64,000 nucleotides of DNA, taken from NCBI GenBank assembly GCA_016841875.1, contig JAENYG010000009.1:62001-126000 (forward strand), in the 5' to 3' direction. A program made the translations under genes and the position numbers. The notes under the pieces are model-generated. The model was not told the origin of the DNA, made no database searches, and worked only from the letters and a program-made list of their open reading frames with translations. Positions within the stretch are counted from its first letter, which is position 1, and each line of letters opens with the position of its first letter. Source of the DNA: Syntrophomonas sp. Lineage in GTDB: Bacteria > Bacillota > Syntrophomonadia > Syntrophomonadales > Syntrophomonadaceae. Below, in pieces: positions 14,722 through 22,167 of the stretch.

Positions 14722-15750
14722 GTGAAAATAGCAGTATTAATGAGCGGGGGGGTAGACAGTACTGTAGCGGCCCTGCTGCTTAAAGAAAAAGGTTATGATA
14801 TATCCGGCTTGACCATGATCAATTGGGATTTAAAAGCAGTGGAGCCGGCAGCGGCAGCAGCACGATATCTGGGTATAAGCCATGAGGTGCTGGATTTAAG
14901 AAAGGTATTCTATGAAAAAGTCATAGAATATTTTCACTGCAGCTATGAAAAATGTCTTACTCCTAATCCCTGTGTTGAATGCAATCGGCATATCAAATTT
15001 GGAGCTTTACTGGATTATGCACTTCAGCAGGGTTTTGATAAGGTGGGAACCGGTCATTATGCACAGGTAGAGTTGGATAGCGATAGCAATCGGTATCGGT
15101 TAAAAAAGGGTTTAGACGAATCCAAAGACCAGAGTTATTTCTTGTATGGGTTAAATCAGCAGCAGCTGGCTGTCAGCCTGTTTCCCCTGGGCAGGTTGAA
15201 CAAAACCGAAGTAATAGATATGGCCAGGGAAGCAGGGATAAAAGGGGCCGAAAACCCAGAAAGCCAGGAAATATGTTTTATTAATGATGATTACCGGGAA
15301 TTTATACAGGATAAAGCAGAGCACCGTCCGGGCAAGGTAGTTGACTTGAATGGAAATATTCTAGGAAGTCATCGAGGGCTTCCTTTTTATACTATTGGAC
15401 AGCGACGGGGGTTGGGAATAAGTGCCGGCCGGCCAATCTATGTGGTAGCGCTGGATGCAGAGAATAACCGACTGATAGTAGGTGACGAGACGGAGTTATA
15501 CCATGACTGCCTGTTGACCGCGGATAACAATTTTATTTATCAAGAAAATATTGATTATCCAGTCCAGGTGCAGGCGAAAATCCGGTATGCCAGCCAACCA
15601 GCTTCAGCCCAGCTGGAAAAGGACCAAGATAGTTTGCTGCGGCTTACCTTTGAAAATCGGCAAAGAGCCATTACTGGTGGACAGTCAGCAGTATACTATC
15701 TGGATGACTATGTGCTGGGCGGAGGAATAATCGTGAAAGCTCTTAATTGA
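14722..15750 (+). CDS. mnmA: tRNA-specific 2-thiouridylase
   Basis: 342 residues, GTG start behind AAAGGAGGTCTACG. It thiolates U34 of tRNA-Lys/Glu/Gln using ATP and a persulphide donor. The PP-loop SGGVDST is at 8-14. The catalytic pair is the Cys in NPCVECN near 90 and the Cys in SQEICF near 188. The TIGQRRGLGIS block and C-terminal beta-barrel follow. Slightly short for the family (about 355-370): the segment after strand 2 (DLKAVEPAAAAARYLGI) is shorter than usual. Standing alone, with no iscS neighbour, so sulphur must come from a distant cysteine desulphurase. Confidence 0.93.
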   Translation: MKIAVLMSGGVDSTVAALLLKEKGYDISGLTMINWDLKAVEPAAAAARYLGISHEVLDLRKVFYEKVIEYFHCSYEKCLTPNPCVECNRHIKFGALLDYALQQGFDKVGTGHYAQVELDSDSNRYRLKKGLDESKDQSYFLYGLNQQQLAVSLFPLGRLNKTEVIDMAREAGIKGAENPESQEICFINDDYREFIQDKAEHRPGKVVDLNGNILGSHRGLPFYTIGQRRGLGISAGRPIYVVALDAENNRLIVGDETELYHDCLLTADNNFIYQENIDYPVQVQAKIRYASQPASAQLEKDQDSLLRLTFENRQRAITGGQSAVYYLDDYVLGGGIIVKALN

Positions 15751-15968
15751 GGTATGTCTTATCTTATTTATTACTGGTTCACACTAAATAAGCAGAATAA
15801 CTCCTCTTTAGGTACGGCTTTTGACCAGGCGAGCAGCATTTAGCTGCTATTAAGAAAAATAAGCAGCCGTACTATTTCTATCTCTGTAATTAGACCATTG
15901 GAGCGAAAAGGAACTACCATGGTAAATTCAGGAGTTTTTGACTTCCCCTAAGATATCAGTAATCTTCT
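15751..15968 (+). other. Structured non-coding leader of unknown class
   Basis: GTACGGCT (15812-15819) pairs with AGCCGTAC (15865-15872), enclosing AGCAGC (15832-15837) / GCTGCT (15843-15848). The terminator at 15969-15990 closes the region. No reading frame has a ribosome binding site. It could be a small RNA or an attenuator for the PRC-barrel operon; it matches no riboswitch I know. Confidence 0.35.
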
Positions 15969-15999
15969 AAATGCGTTGAAAAACGCATTTTTTTTATTT
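15969..15999 (+). terminator. Strong intrinsic terminator
   Basis: AAATGCGTT (15969-15977) pairs with AACGCATTT (15982-15990), tetraloop GAAA, then a run of T. It lies 42 bp before the PRC-barrel gene, so it ends either mnmA or a separate leader RNA. Confidence 0.8.
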
Positions 16000-16040
16000 T
16001 AAGGGAAACAATATTTTTAGGATGGAAGGGAGAAATCGAA

Positions 16041-16511
16041 ATGAAACTGCGTCATATTAAGCAGATGCCGGTCTTCCTGGAAAATAGTGCTGAAGTAGTG
16101 GGGACAGTTCAAAAAGCAGTTATTGGTGACGATTTCAGGCTTAGTTATGTGGTGATCGAGAGGGTGGGAAACCCGCCTGGAATGATATTGAGTAAGGATA
16201 TATGGTTGGGAGAAGAAACTCTGCTGATTAGAGATGTGGACTGTATTAAGTCCTACAAGCATGGGGAAGAATTATCAATATATGAACAAAAGCTGGGAGA
16301 CATAGTATTTGATAATAATGGGCGGGAATTGGGAAAAGTAAGTGATTTTATACTTTCGGCCCGGGACAAAAAGGTACTGGGCATAGAAGTTTTTTCAGGA
16401 GCCATTGGAGATTTGCTGCATGGCCGACAAGAGATAAACCTGGAGCAAATATCTTGGAAAAGTGCTGAAAGTGCGGTCGTGAGTAATGAAGGGAGAGAAA
16501 ATACTTGGTAA
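16041..16511 (+). CDS. PRC-barrel domain protein
   Basis: 156 residues. It contains two PRC-barrel-like repeats: residues 5-75 (KQMPVFLENSAEVVGTV...) and 82-142 (GDIVFDNNGRELGKVSDF). PRC barrels occur in RimM and photosynthetic reaction-centre H subunits and usually mediate protein contacts; the specific role is unknown. ATG with GGAAGGGAG upstream. The next gene, a zinc ribbon, starts at TTG 16505 inside its last codons. So it heads a tightly packed four-gene unit (PRC-barrel, zinc ribbon, YtxH-like, AI-2E permease). Confidence 0.82.
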   Translation: MKLRHIKQMPVFLENSAEVVGTVQKAVIGDDFRLSYVVIERVGNPPGMILSKDIWLGEETLLIRDVDCIKSYKHGEELSIYEQKLGDIVFDNNGRELGKVSDFILSARDKKVLGIEVFSGAIGDLLHGRQEINLEQISWKSAESAVVSNEGRENTW

Positions 16512-16681
16512 ATAAGTGTCCGGTTTGTGGTGGGCTGCAGGTAGGCAAGGTGGGCAGCGATCAGTATTATTGTTGGAACTGCTATCTGGAATTCAATTAT
16601 CATCGAGGGCGATTAAATCTGTATGAAGTAGGGGAAGATGGGTCACTGCTGGCCGTTGAGGAATCATCCCAGATATTGTGA
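16505..16681 (+). CDS. 58-residue zinc-ribbon protein
   Basis: A short gene starting at TTG 16505, 10 nt after AGGGAG, overlapping the PRC-barrel stop by 7 nt and ending at TGA 16679-16681. It begins M-V-N-K-C5-P-V-C8-G-G and then Y-Y-C-W-N-C-Y at 22-28. This CxxC..CxxC arrangement is a compact zinc ribbon. The tail (YEVGEDGSLLAVEES) has no known motif. The 'hydrogenase maturation nickel insertion' and 'rubredoxin-like' zinc ribbons share size but not sequence, so no function is assigned. Translational coupling to the PRC-barrel gene is likely. Confidence 0.72.
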   Translation: MVNKCPVCGGLQVGKVGSDQYYCWNCYLEFNYHRGRLNLYEVGEDGSLLAVEESSQIL

Positions 16682-16700
16682 AGACTTGGAGGTGACACAG

Positions 16701-16889
16701 TTGAAGGATATGTTTAGTGCAGTATTATTAGGAGCAGTAATAGGAGCTGCAGCAACCATGTTTTATTTAAACAATGAAAATGAATTAAGCAGTGCAGGCC
16801 GCCAGCTAAAAGACAGTACCAGCAACGCCATCAATTTTTTGAGTAACATGAGCCAGGATATCGATCATTCAATGAGGAAGCAGGGTTGA
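16701..16889 (+). CDS. YtxH-like small membrane protein
   Basis: 62 residues from TTG 16701, 6 nt after GGAGGTG; the frame is open further upstream but without such support. Residues 4-20 (FSAVLLGAVIGAAATMFYL) form one membrane helix with Gly/Ala spacing. A polar, Ser/Asn-rich amphipathic tail follows (LSSAGRQLKDSTSNAI). This is the layout of YtxH-type general-stress membrane proteins and of small permease partners. It overlaps the AI-2E permease start by 4 nt (TTGA), so the two are translated together. Confidence 0.7.
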   Translation: MKDMFSAVLLGAVIGAAATMFYLNNENELSSAGRQLKDSTSNAINFLSNMSQDIDHSMRKQG

Positions 16890-17911
16890 CAGTGAAACTG
16901 AGTTCCAACCATTGGTTCCGTTATCTGATCTTTGCAGGGGTGGCGTTAGCTGCCTCTTATTTTTTTTACCTGGTGCTAGATGTGATTACAACATTTGCTC
17001 TGGGGGGTATCATGGCTTATTTCTTATATCACCCGATAATGTATATGCAAAAACAAGGTTTTAATCGGCTATATGCCATATTGATTCTTTATCTTATAGT
17101 ATTGAGCGTTTTGGGACTTATTCTATATTGGGGTGTTCCCAGCCTGATAAATGAAGCTGGGCATCTGGTGGAAATGTACCCTCAGTTCGAGGAAAAGGCC
17201 GAACAGATTGTGGAAGACATTGATGGTATTTCCAAACCTGCCCAGATAGATAGACTTATTGAAACTAACGTAAAAAAAATTGAAGGCGCAGTATTTAAGG
17301 GGCTGCAAAACTTCATAGAAGGTATTTATAATTTCTTAAGCAAAATTTTCATTCTTATTTTAGCCCCCATTTTAGCCTTTTACATTCTAATGGACTGGGA
17401 AAAGATTCGAGAAGGGATACTGAATCTGTTTTCACCCGGATTCAGGCGGGAACTGCAGACTCTGGCGGCAGATATTGATCGAGTATTGATTGATGGGATT
17501 AAGGGTAGCCTTTTGATAGCAGCAATTGTGGGCACTCTGGTCGGTTTATCAGCCTTGATTCTAGGGGTTAAATTCCCTCTAATTATAGGCCTGTTGGCAG
17601 GAGTCACCAATTTGATTCCTTATTTTGGTCCATTCATAGGAGGAATTCCTGCGGTCCTTATCGCCTATTCAGAATCTTTTCGGCTGGCAGTATATCAGAC
17701 CACAGCTATAGTTATAGTGCAGCAAATTGAAAGTAATATCGTAACCCCCAGGATACTGGGAGGTAAACTGGGAATGCATCCCTTGTTTATAATATTTGCC
17801 CTGCTGGCTGGAGGGAATCTTTACGGAATCTGGGGCATATTGTTTGCAGTGCCAGTTGCTGCTATGATTAAGGTAACTATTTCCTGGGTATATCTGCGCT
17901 TTGCAGCTTGA
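16886..17911 (+). CDS. AI-2E family transporter (YdiK/PerM-like)
   Basis: 341 residues, TTG start within the TTGA overlap; GTG 16892 is an alternative. About eight membrane helices are visible: residues 12-50 (three short hydrophobic runs), 65-85, 150-170, and a dense set from 207 to 335. The periplasmic/coiled loop lies at 90-145. The family carries AI-2, Na+/H+ or other small solutes in different organisms, so the substrate is open. The signature GLLAGVTNLIPYFGPFIGG near 240 is conserved across the family. Last gene of the cluster; alaS follows after 97 bp. Confidence 0.85.
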   Translation: MTVKLSSNHWFRYLIFAGVALAASYFFYLVLDVITTFALGGIMAYFLYHPIMYMQKQGFNRLYAILILYLIVLSVLGLILYWGVPSLINEAGHLVEMYPQFEEKAEQIVEDIDGISKPAQIDRLIETNVKKIEGAVFKGLQNFIEGIYNFLSKIFILILAPILAFYILMDWEKIREGILNLFSPGFRRELQTLAADIDRVLIDGIKGSLLIAAIVGTLVGLSALILGVKFPLIIGLLAGVTNLIPYFGPFIGGIPAVLIAYSESFRLAVYQTTAIVIVQQIESNIVTPRILGGKLGMHPLFIIFALLAGGNLYGIWGILFAVPVAAMIKVTISWVYLRFAA

Positions 17912-18008
17912 AGAATATGCTAAAATACTTGTTAAAAGTTGACACAAAAGGTTTTATACCAGAAAATAGATAAGAAAAAAGTATTGTCGGGAAAGAGGAG
18001 GCCTGGTC

Positions 18009-20654
18009 GTGAGAAATAGTGGAGAAGTGAGAAAAGCTTTCCTAGATTATTTCGAAAATAAGGGGCATACAGTAATATCGAGTTCTTCGCTGGTCCCAGT
18101 GAATGACCCTACATTATTATTTACCAATGCAGGAATGAACCAGTTTAAAGATGTCTTTCTGGGTATAGATAAGCGAACTTATCAAAGGGCAGCAACAGCC
18201 CAGAAATGTGTGCGAGCGGGTGGAAAACACAACGATTTGGATACCGTGGGAAGAACTGCCCGTCATCACACTTTCTTTGAGATGCTGGGTAATTTCTCCT
18301 TTGGCGATTACTTTAAACGAGAAGCAATACAGTATGCCTGGGAATTCCTTACTGAACTGGCCGGGCTTCCAAAAGAGAATCTATGGATCACCATTTATGA
18401 GGATGACGATGAAGCAGAAAAACTGTGGCAGGAGGTCGCCGGAGTAGCACCGGAACGCATAATTAGAATGGGGGAAAAGGATAATTTTTGGGCTATGGGT
18501 GATACTGGTCCCTGTGGTCCCTGCAGTGAGATACATTATGACCGGGGAGCAGACTATGCATGTAAACAGCCGGAGTGCGCCCTGGGAGTATGTGATTGTG
18601 ATCGCTGGTTAGAAATATGGAATCTGGTATTTATGCAGTATAACCGGGACGAGGAGGGTAATTTGAATCCTCTTCCGCGGCCTAGTATCGATACCGGCAT
18701 GGGTCTGGAAAGATTAACTTCCCTATTACAGAAAGTAGACAGTAATTTTGATACCGATTTATTTATTCCTTTAATGGACAGTATCGAAAGAATGACCGGG
18801 ATTAAATATGACCAGGGGGAAAAAGGATTTCCCTTCCGAGTCATCGCTGATCACAGCAGAGCCTGTACTTTTCTTATAAGTGACGGAGTGCTGCCCAGCA
18901 ACGATGGACGGGGATACGTTTTAAGAAGGATATTGAGGCGGGCGGTTAGATTTGGGCGTTCTCTGGGTATACAAGAGGCTTTCCTTTATAAAAACGTAGA
19001 TGTGGTAGCCGATATAATGAGAGATGCTTATCCTGAAATAGAAGATAAGAAGGAATTTGTCAAAGAAGTAATTAAAATGGAAGAGGATCGCTTCCTGGTA
19101 ACGCTTAATGAAGGTTTGAAAAAAGTTGAAGAAATAATAGCGGGAGTAAAGTCCAGGGACACTGGAATAATCCCCGGGACTGAAGCTTTTATGCTTTATG
19201 ATACCTATGGTTTTCCCCTGGATTTAACTGAAGATGTAGCTGAGGAGAATCACCTGGTAGTTGATACAGATGGGTTTAACCAGATGATGGAGGAGCAGAG
19301 GGAGAGGGCCCGACAGGCTAATAAGTCCACAGGAGCATTTGCTCAAGACATCATTATATCTGAACTTATGCAGGGTGTAACTGCTGGACCAACCATTTTT
19401 ACCGGTTATGAGGATACCAAAGATGAATCAACCATAATTGCCATTATCAAAGGAGATCGTTTAATAGACGAAGCAGTTGAAGATGACGTATTAGTGGTTA
19501 CTGCCAATACTCCTTTTTATGCCGAAAGTGGCGGACAGGTCGCTGATACCGGGGTGATAACCGGAAATGAGGGGGAAATGTCAGTTGAGAATGTACAGAA
19601 AGTGGGCAGCTGTATTGTCCATGAAGGCAGGGTACAGGGGAGCCTGAAGACTGGTGAAAAAGTAAGCCTGCAGGTAAGTGAAACCCAGAGATTTGATATT
19701 GCCAGAAACCATACTGCTACCCACCTGCTGCATAAAGCTCTGCGACAAGTTCTGGGGGACCATGCCCAGCAGAAAGGTTCGCTGGTAGAGCCTTCCAGAT
19801 TACGATTTGACTTTTCCCATCTGGCTTCCCTATCGGAAGATGAACTGCTGAGGATAGAAAACATGGTTAATGAGTTTATCCTGGGAGTACATGAAGTAAA
19901 GACACAGGTCACTGGTCTGGAAGATGCCAGGGAATATGGAGCTATAGCCCTGTTTGGTGAGAAATACGATGAACAGGTGCGGGTGGTCGAAGTTGAAGGA
20001 GTCAGCATGGAACTCTGCGGTGGTACCCATGTTAGGAACACCGGACAAATAGGGACCTTTAAAATACTATCTGAGGGTAGTGTGGGGTCGGGTCTCCGAA
20101 GAATAGAGGCTTTGACAGGACGAGGGGCCCGGGAATATCTCAGTGGGATGGAAAAGACATTGAAAGCTGCTGCTTCAGCTCTGAGGGCAGCTCCAGCCGA
20201 AGTAGGGAATAAAATAGAAACCTTACAGCATATGGTAAAGGAATACGAAAAAGAAATAGAAAACTTAAAAGGAAAAATATCTCGTGCTTCTAGTGAGGAC
20301 TTGATCAACAAGGCTTACGATCTTTCCGGCAGTAAGGTATTGATAGAAAAGGTTGAAGCCCAGGATGCAGGTACCTTAAGGCAAAATGCGGAAATGCTCA
20401 AAGATAAACTGGGCAGTGGAATAGTACTCTTAGCGTCGGTTAGCCAGGATAAGGTTTCTCTGGTATCCTTTGTAAGCAAAGATCTAATTGAGAGAGGCCT
20501 TCATGCCGGTAATATTGTAGGGACTGCTGCCAAAATTGCAGGTGGCGGTGGGGGAGGACGCCCGGATATGGCACAGGCTGGTGCCAGGGATAAAAGCAAA
20601 TTGGATGAGGCTCTGACTGCTGCTCGGGAAATGGTTGAAAAAATCCTGGCATAA
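18009..20654 (+). CDS. alaS: Alanyl-tRNA synthetase
   Basis: 881 residues, GTG start behind AAAGAGGAGG. Class II synthetase that charges tRNA-Ala. N-terminal catalytic core: RKAFLDYFENKGH, LLFTNAGMNQFKD, and motif 2/3 regions through GMGLERL near 235. Editing domain: zinc residues HTATHLLH near 570 and CGGTH near 672. The C-terminal C-Ala/DHHA1 domain is rich in glycine (GGGGGGRPDMAQAG). A TTGACA at 17939 may belong to its promoter, but no good -10 follows. alaS-ireB-ruvX-DUF1292-mltG is the standard Firmicute order, with the VanW gene inserted here before mltG. Confidence 0.96.
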   Translation: MRNSGEVRKAFLDYFENKGHTVISSSSLVPVNDPTLLFTNAGMNQFKDVFLGIDKRTYQRAATAQKCVRAGGKHNDLDTVGRTARHHTFFEMLGNFSFGDYFKREAIQYAWEFLTELAGLPKENLWITIYEDDDEAEKLWQEVAGVAPERIIRMGEKDNFWAMGDTGPCGPCSEIHYDRGADYACKQPECALGVCDCDRWLEIWNLVFMQYNRDEEGNLNPLPRPSIDTGMGLERLTSLLQKVDSNFDTDLFIPLMDSIERMTGIKYDQGEKGFPFRVIADHSRACTFLISDGVLPSNDGRGYVLRRILRRAVRFGRSLGIQEAFLYKNVDVVADIMRDAYPEIEDKKEFVKEVIKMEEDRFLVTLNEGLKKVEEIIAGVKSRDTGIIPGTEAFMLYDTYGFPLDLTEDVAEENHLVVDTDGFNQMMEEQRERARQANKSTGAFAQDIIISELMQGVTAGPTIFTGYEDTKDESTIIAIIKGDRLIDEAVEDDVLVVTANTPFYAESGGQVADTGVITGNEGEMSVENVQKVGSCIVHEGRVQGSLKTGEKVSLQVSETQRFDIARNHTATHLLHKALRQVLGDHAQQKGSLVEPSRLRFDFSHLASLSEDELLRIENMVNEFILGVHEVKTQVTGLEDAREYGAIALFGEKYDEQVRVVEVEGVSMELCGGTHVRNTGQIGTFKILSEGSVGSGLRRIEALTGRGAREYLSGMEKTLKAAASALRAAPAEVGNKIETLQHMVKEYEKEIENLKGKISRASSEDLINKAYDLSGSKVLIEKVEAQDAGTLRQNAEMLKDKLGSGIVLLASVSQDKVSLVSFVSKDLIERGLHAGNIVGTAAKIAGGGGGGRPDMAQAGARDKSKLDEALTAAREMVEKILA

Positions 20655-20710
20655 ACAAAGGGATTTGTAGAGCAAATGTAGAAATCTTTGCATAAGAGGA
20701 GGTGTGGTGT

Positions 20711-20968
20711 ATGACTCAAGGAATGGGGGAAACAGTCAGTTTTAAACGAGAAAGAGAAGGCGAGGAACGCATCAAGGAGATTCTGCAGTCCGTATATAAA
20801 TCGCTGGAAGAGAAGGGATACAATCCAGTTAACCAGATGGTTGGGTATATGATCTCAGGTGATCCAGCTTATATTACGAGTCATAATGATGCCCGCAGCC
20901 TAATTTGCAAAGTTGACCGGGATGAGATTATGGAAGTGCTGGTAAAAGAGTACTTGACCAGCTTATAA
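20711..20968 (+). CDS. ireB: IreB family regulatory phosphoprotein
   Basis: 85 residues from ATG 20711, behind AGGAGGTGTGGTGT; an in-frame GTG at 20702 lies inside that ribosome binding site. IreB (formerly DUF965/UPF0297) is a small cytoplasmic regulator phosphorylated by the PASTA kinase IreK in Enterococcus, where it lowers cephalosporin resistance. The family core is complete: VKEIL-like [15 protein letters not shown], the [15 protein letters not shown] block, the SHNDAR segment and the terminal LVKEYL. It lies between alaS and ruvX, as in most Firmicutes. Confidence 0.92.
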   Translation: MTQGMGETVSFKREREGEERIKEILQSVYKSLEEKGYNPVNQMVGYMISGDPAYITSHNDARSLICKVDRDEIMEVLVKEYLTSL

Positions 20969-20982
20969 AACAATTGCGATAT

Positions 20983-21182
20983 ATCCCCATGCTCGGCATG
21001 GGGATTTCATATTGTCGACAAGGTCGGCAAGATGCCAGGTTAATGACAGAAATGAAGATCAAGGCATGAAAGAAGCTCGCGATTGAGGCGTACTTGAGTA
21101 CATTGATTGAGCGGGCTTATTGAAATAACGCAGATATTCATTTTTATCATTGGGCTGACATCCCCATGCTCGGCATGGGGAT
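20983..21182. repeat. Dispersed repeat copy B framed by a duplicated terminator hairpin
   Basis: The 23-bp hairpin ATCCCCATGC-TCG-GCATGGGGAT occurs at 20983-21005 and again, identical, at 21160-21182. Between them, 21007-21130 is the dispersed repeat also found inverted at 11586-11700 (shared: AAAGAAGC.CGCGATTGAGGC, then GTACTTGAGTAC, then TTGATTGAGCGGGCTT). Either hairpin can act as terminator for ireB. There is no coding sense inside. Confidence 0.8.
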
Positions 21183-21212
21183 TAATTTTTGGTAGTATAA
21201 GGAGTTCCTTTT

Positions 21213-21626
21213 ATGAGAATAATGGGCTTAGATGTGGGAACTAAAAGAATAGGGATTGCATTAAGTGACCCCATGGAAATAGTAGCCGGTGGGCATTCCG
21301 TACTTGAACGCAAAAGTTTGCAACAGGATTTGGAACATATTCATAGATTATGTATTAGTCATGAGGTGAAGATGATTGTCGTGGGGCTGCCGTTGAATAT
21401 GGACGGCAGTATCGGCCCCAAAGCCTTAGAAATCAAGGAGTTTGCCATCCAACTAGAAGAATTTACCGGTATTAAAACTACCTTCTGGGATGAGCGATTA
21501 TCCACCGTAACTGCTGAGAGAGTTCTGCTGGAAGCGGATGTCTCTCGATCCAAAAGGAAAAAAGTCATTGATAAACTTGCCGCAGTAACCATTCTACAAA
21601 ATTATCTGGATGGGGTCAGGCCATAA
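21213..21626 (+). CDS. ruvX: RuvX/YqgF Holliday-junction-resolvase-like nuclease
   Basis: 137 residues. RNase H-fold protein implicated in 16S rRNA 5'-end processing and, by family name, junction resolution. The family start G-L-D-V-G-T-K-R-I-G (with the catalytic Asp at 6) is intact. VVGLPLNMDGS is near 53-63, and the FWDERLSTVTAER block with its catalytic Asp/Glu near 90-102. ATG behind AAGGAGTTCCTTTT. It is separated from ireB by the 200-bp repeat insertion but keeps the usual gene order. Confidence 0.92.
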   Translation: MRIMGLDVGTKRIGIALSDPMEIVAGGHSVLERKSLQQDLEHIHRLCISHEVKMIVVGLPLNMDGSIGPKALEIKEFAIQLEEFTGIKTTFWDERLSTVTAERVLLEADVSRSKRKKVIDKLAAVTILQNYLDGVRP

Positions 21627-21711
21627 ATTATTAACTTATTATGGAAAAGCTATTTGACAAATCAACAGGCAAACTATAGAATTGCTGTAGCTTGAAAGAA
21701 GAGGTGAATAT

Positions 21712-22035
21712 ATGAGCGACGAAGAACTTTTTGAGGAAGAATACCCTGTGCTGGTACTGGTAGATGAAGAAGGCGTAGAGATGGAGTTTGAACTGATTGC
21801 CGAGTTGGATATTCAGGATAACAAGTACCGGGTTCTGCTGCCACTGGATGAATTCTTTTTTGAAGAAGCAGAAGAAGACAACTCGGATGGAGAAGTCGAA
21901 GACGGCGGAGTAGTAATATTTAAGGTAATGTATGACGAAGAAGGCAACGAATTTCTTGCTGACATAGATGATGATGAAGAGTGGGAAATGGTCGCCGATG
22001 TATGGCAGGAACTAACAGAAAACGAAGAAATTTAA
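21712..22035 (+). CDS. DUF1292 (YrzB-type) protein
   Basis: 107 residues, very acidic (long E/D runs throughout), cytoplasmic. The DUF1292 core is VLVDEEGVEMEFELIAELD followed by the YRVLLPLDE segment. The protein is slightly longer than Bacillus YrzB (about 93) because of an acidic linker and a C-terminal EWEMVADVWQEL block. Function unknown in all members; its place between ruvX and mltG is conserved. GAAGAGGTGAATAT precedes the ATG. A terminator follows immediately. Confidence 0.88.
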   Translation: MSDEELFEEEYPVLVLVDEEGVEMEFELIAELDIQDNKYRVLLPLDEFFFEEAEEDNSDGEVEDGGVVIFKVMYDEEGNEFLADIDDDEEWEMVADVWQELTENEEI

Positions 22036-22047
22036 GTTAAAAAAAAT

Positions 22048-22071
22048 GAAGCCTCCGGGCTTCTTTTTTTA
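22048..22071 (+). terminator. Intrinsic terminator after DUF1292
   Basis: GAAGCC (22048-22053) pairs with GGCTTC (22058-22063), loop TCCG, then eight T. Confidence 0.8.
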
Positions 22072-22167
22072 TTGTAAAAAATTGTTACTATGGGTTACAA
22101 TATATAAGTTAGTCTTTATGTTATAGTATAATTTAGGTAGAATACAGGCGGTTTTGGGGGATGGGCT

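Noticed and set aside
17939-17944. TTGACA before alaS as a full promoter
   Set aside because: No acceptable -10 box at 16-18 nt.
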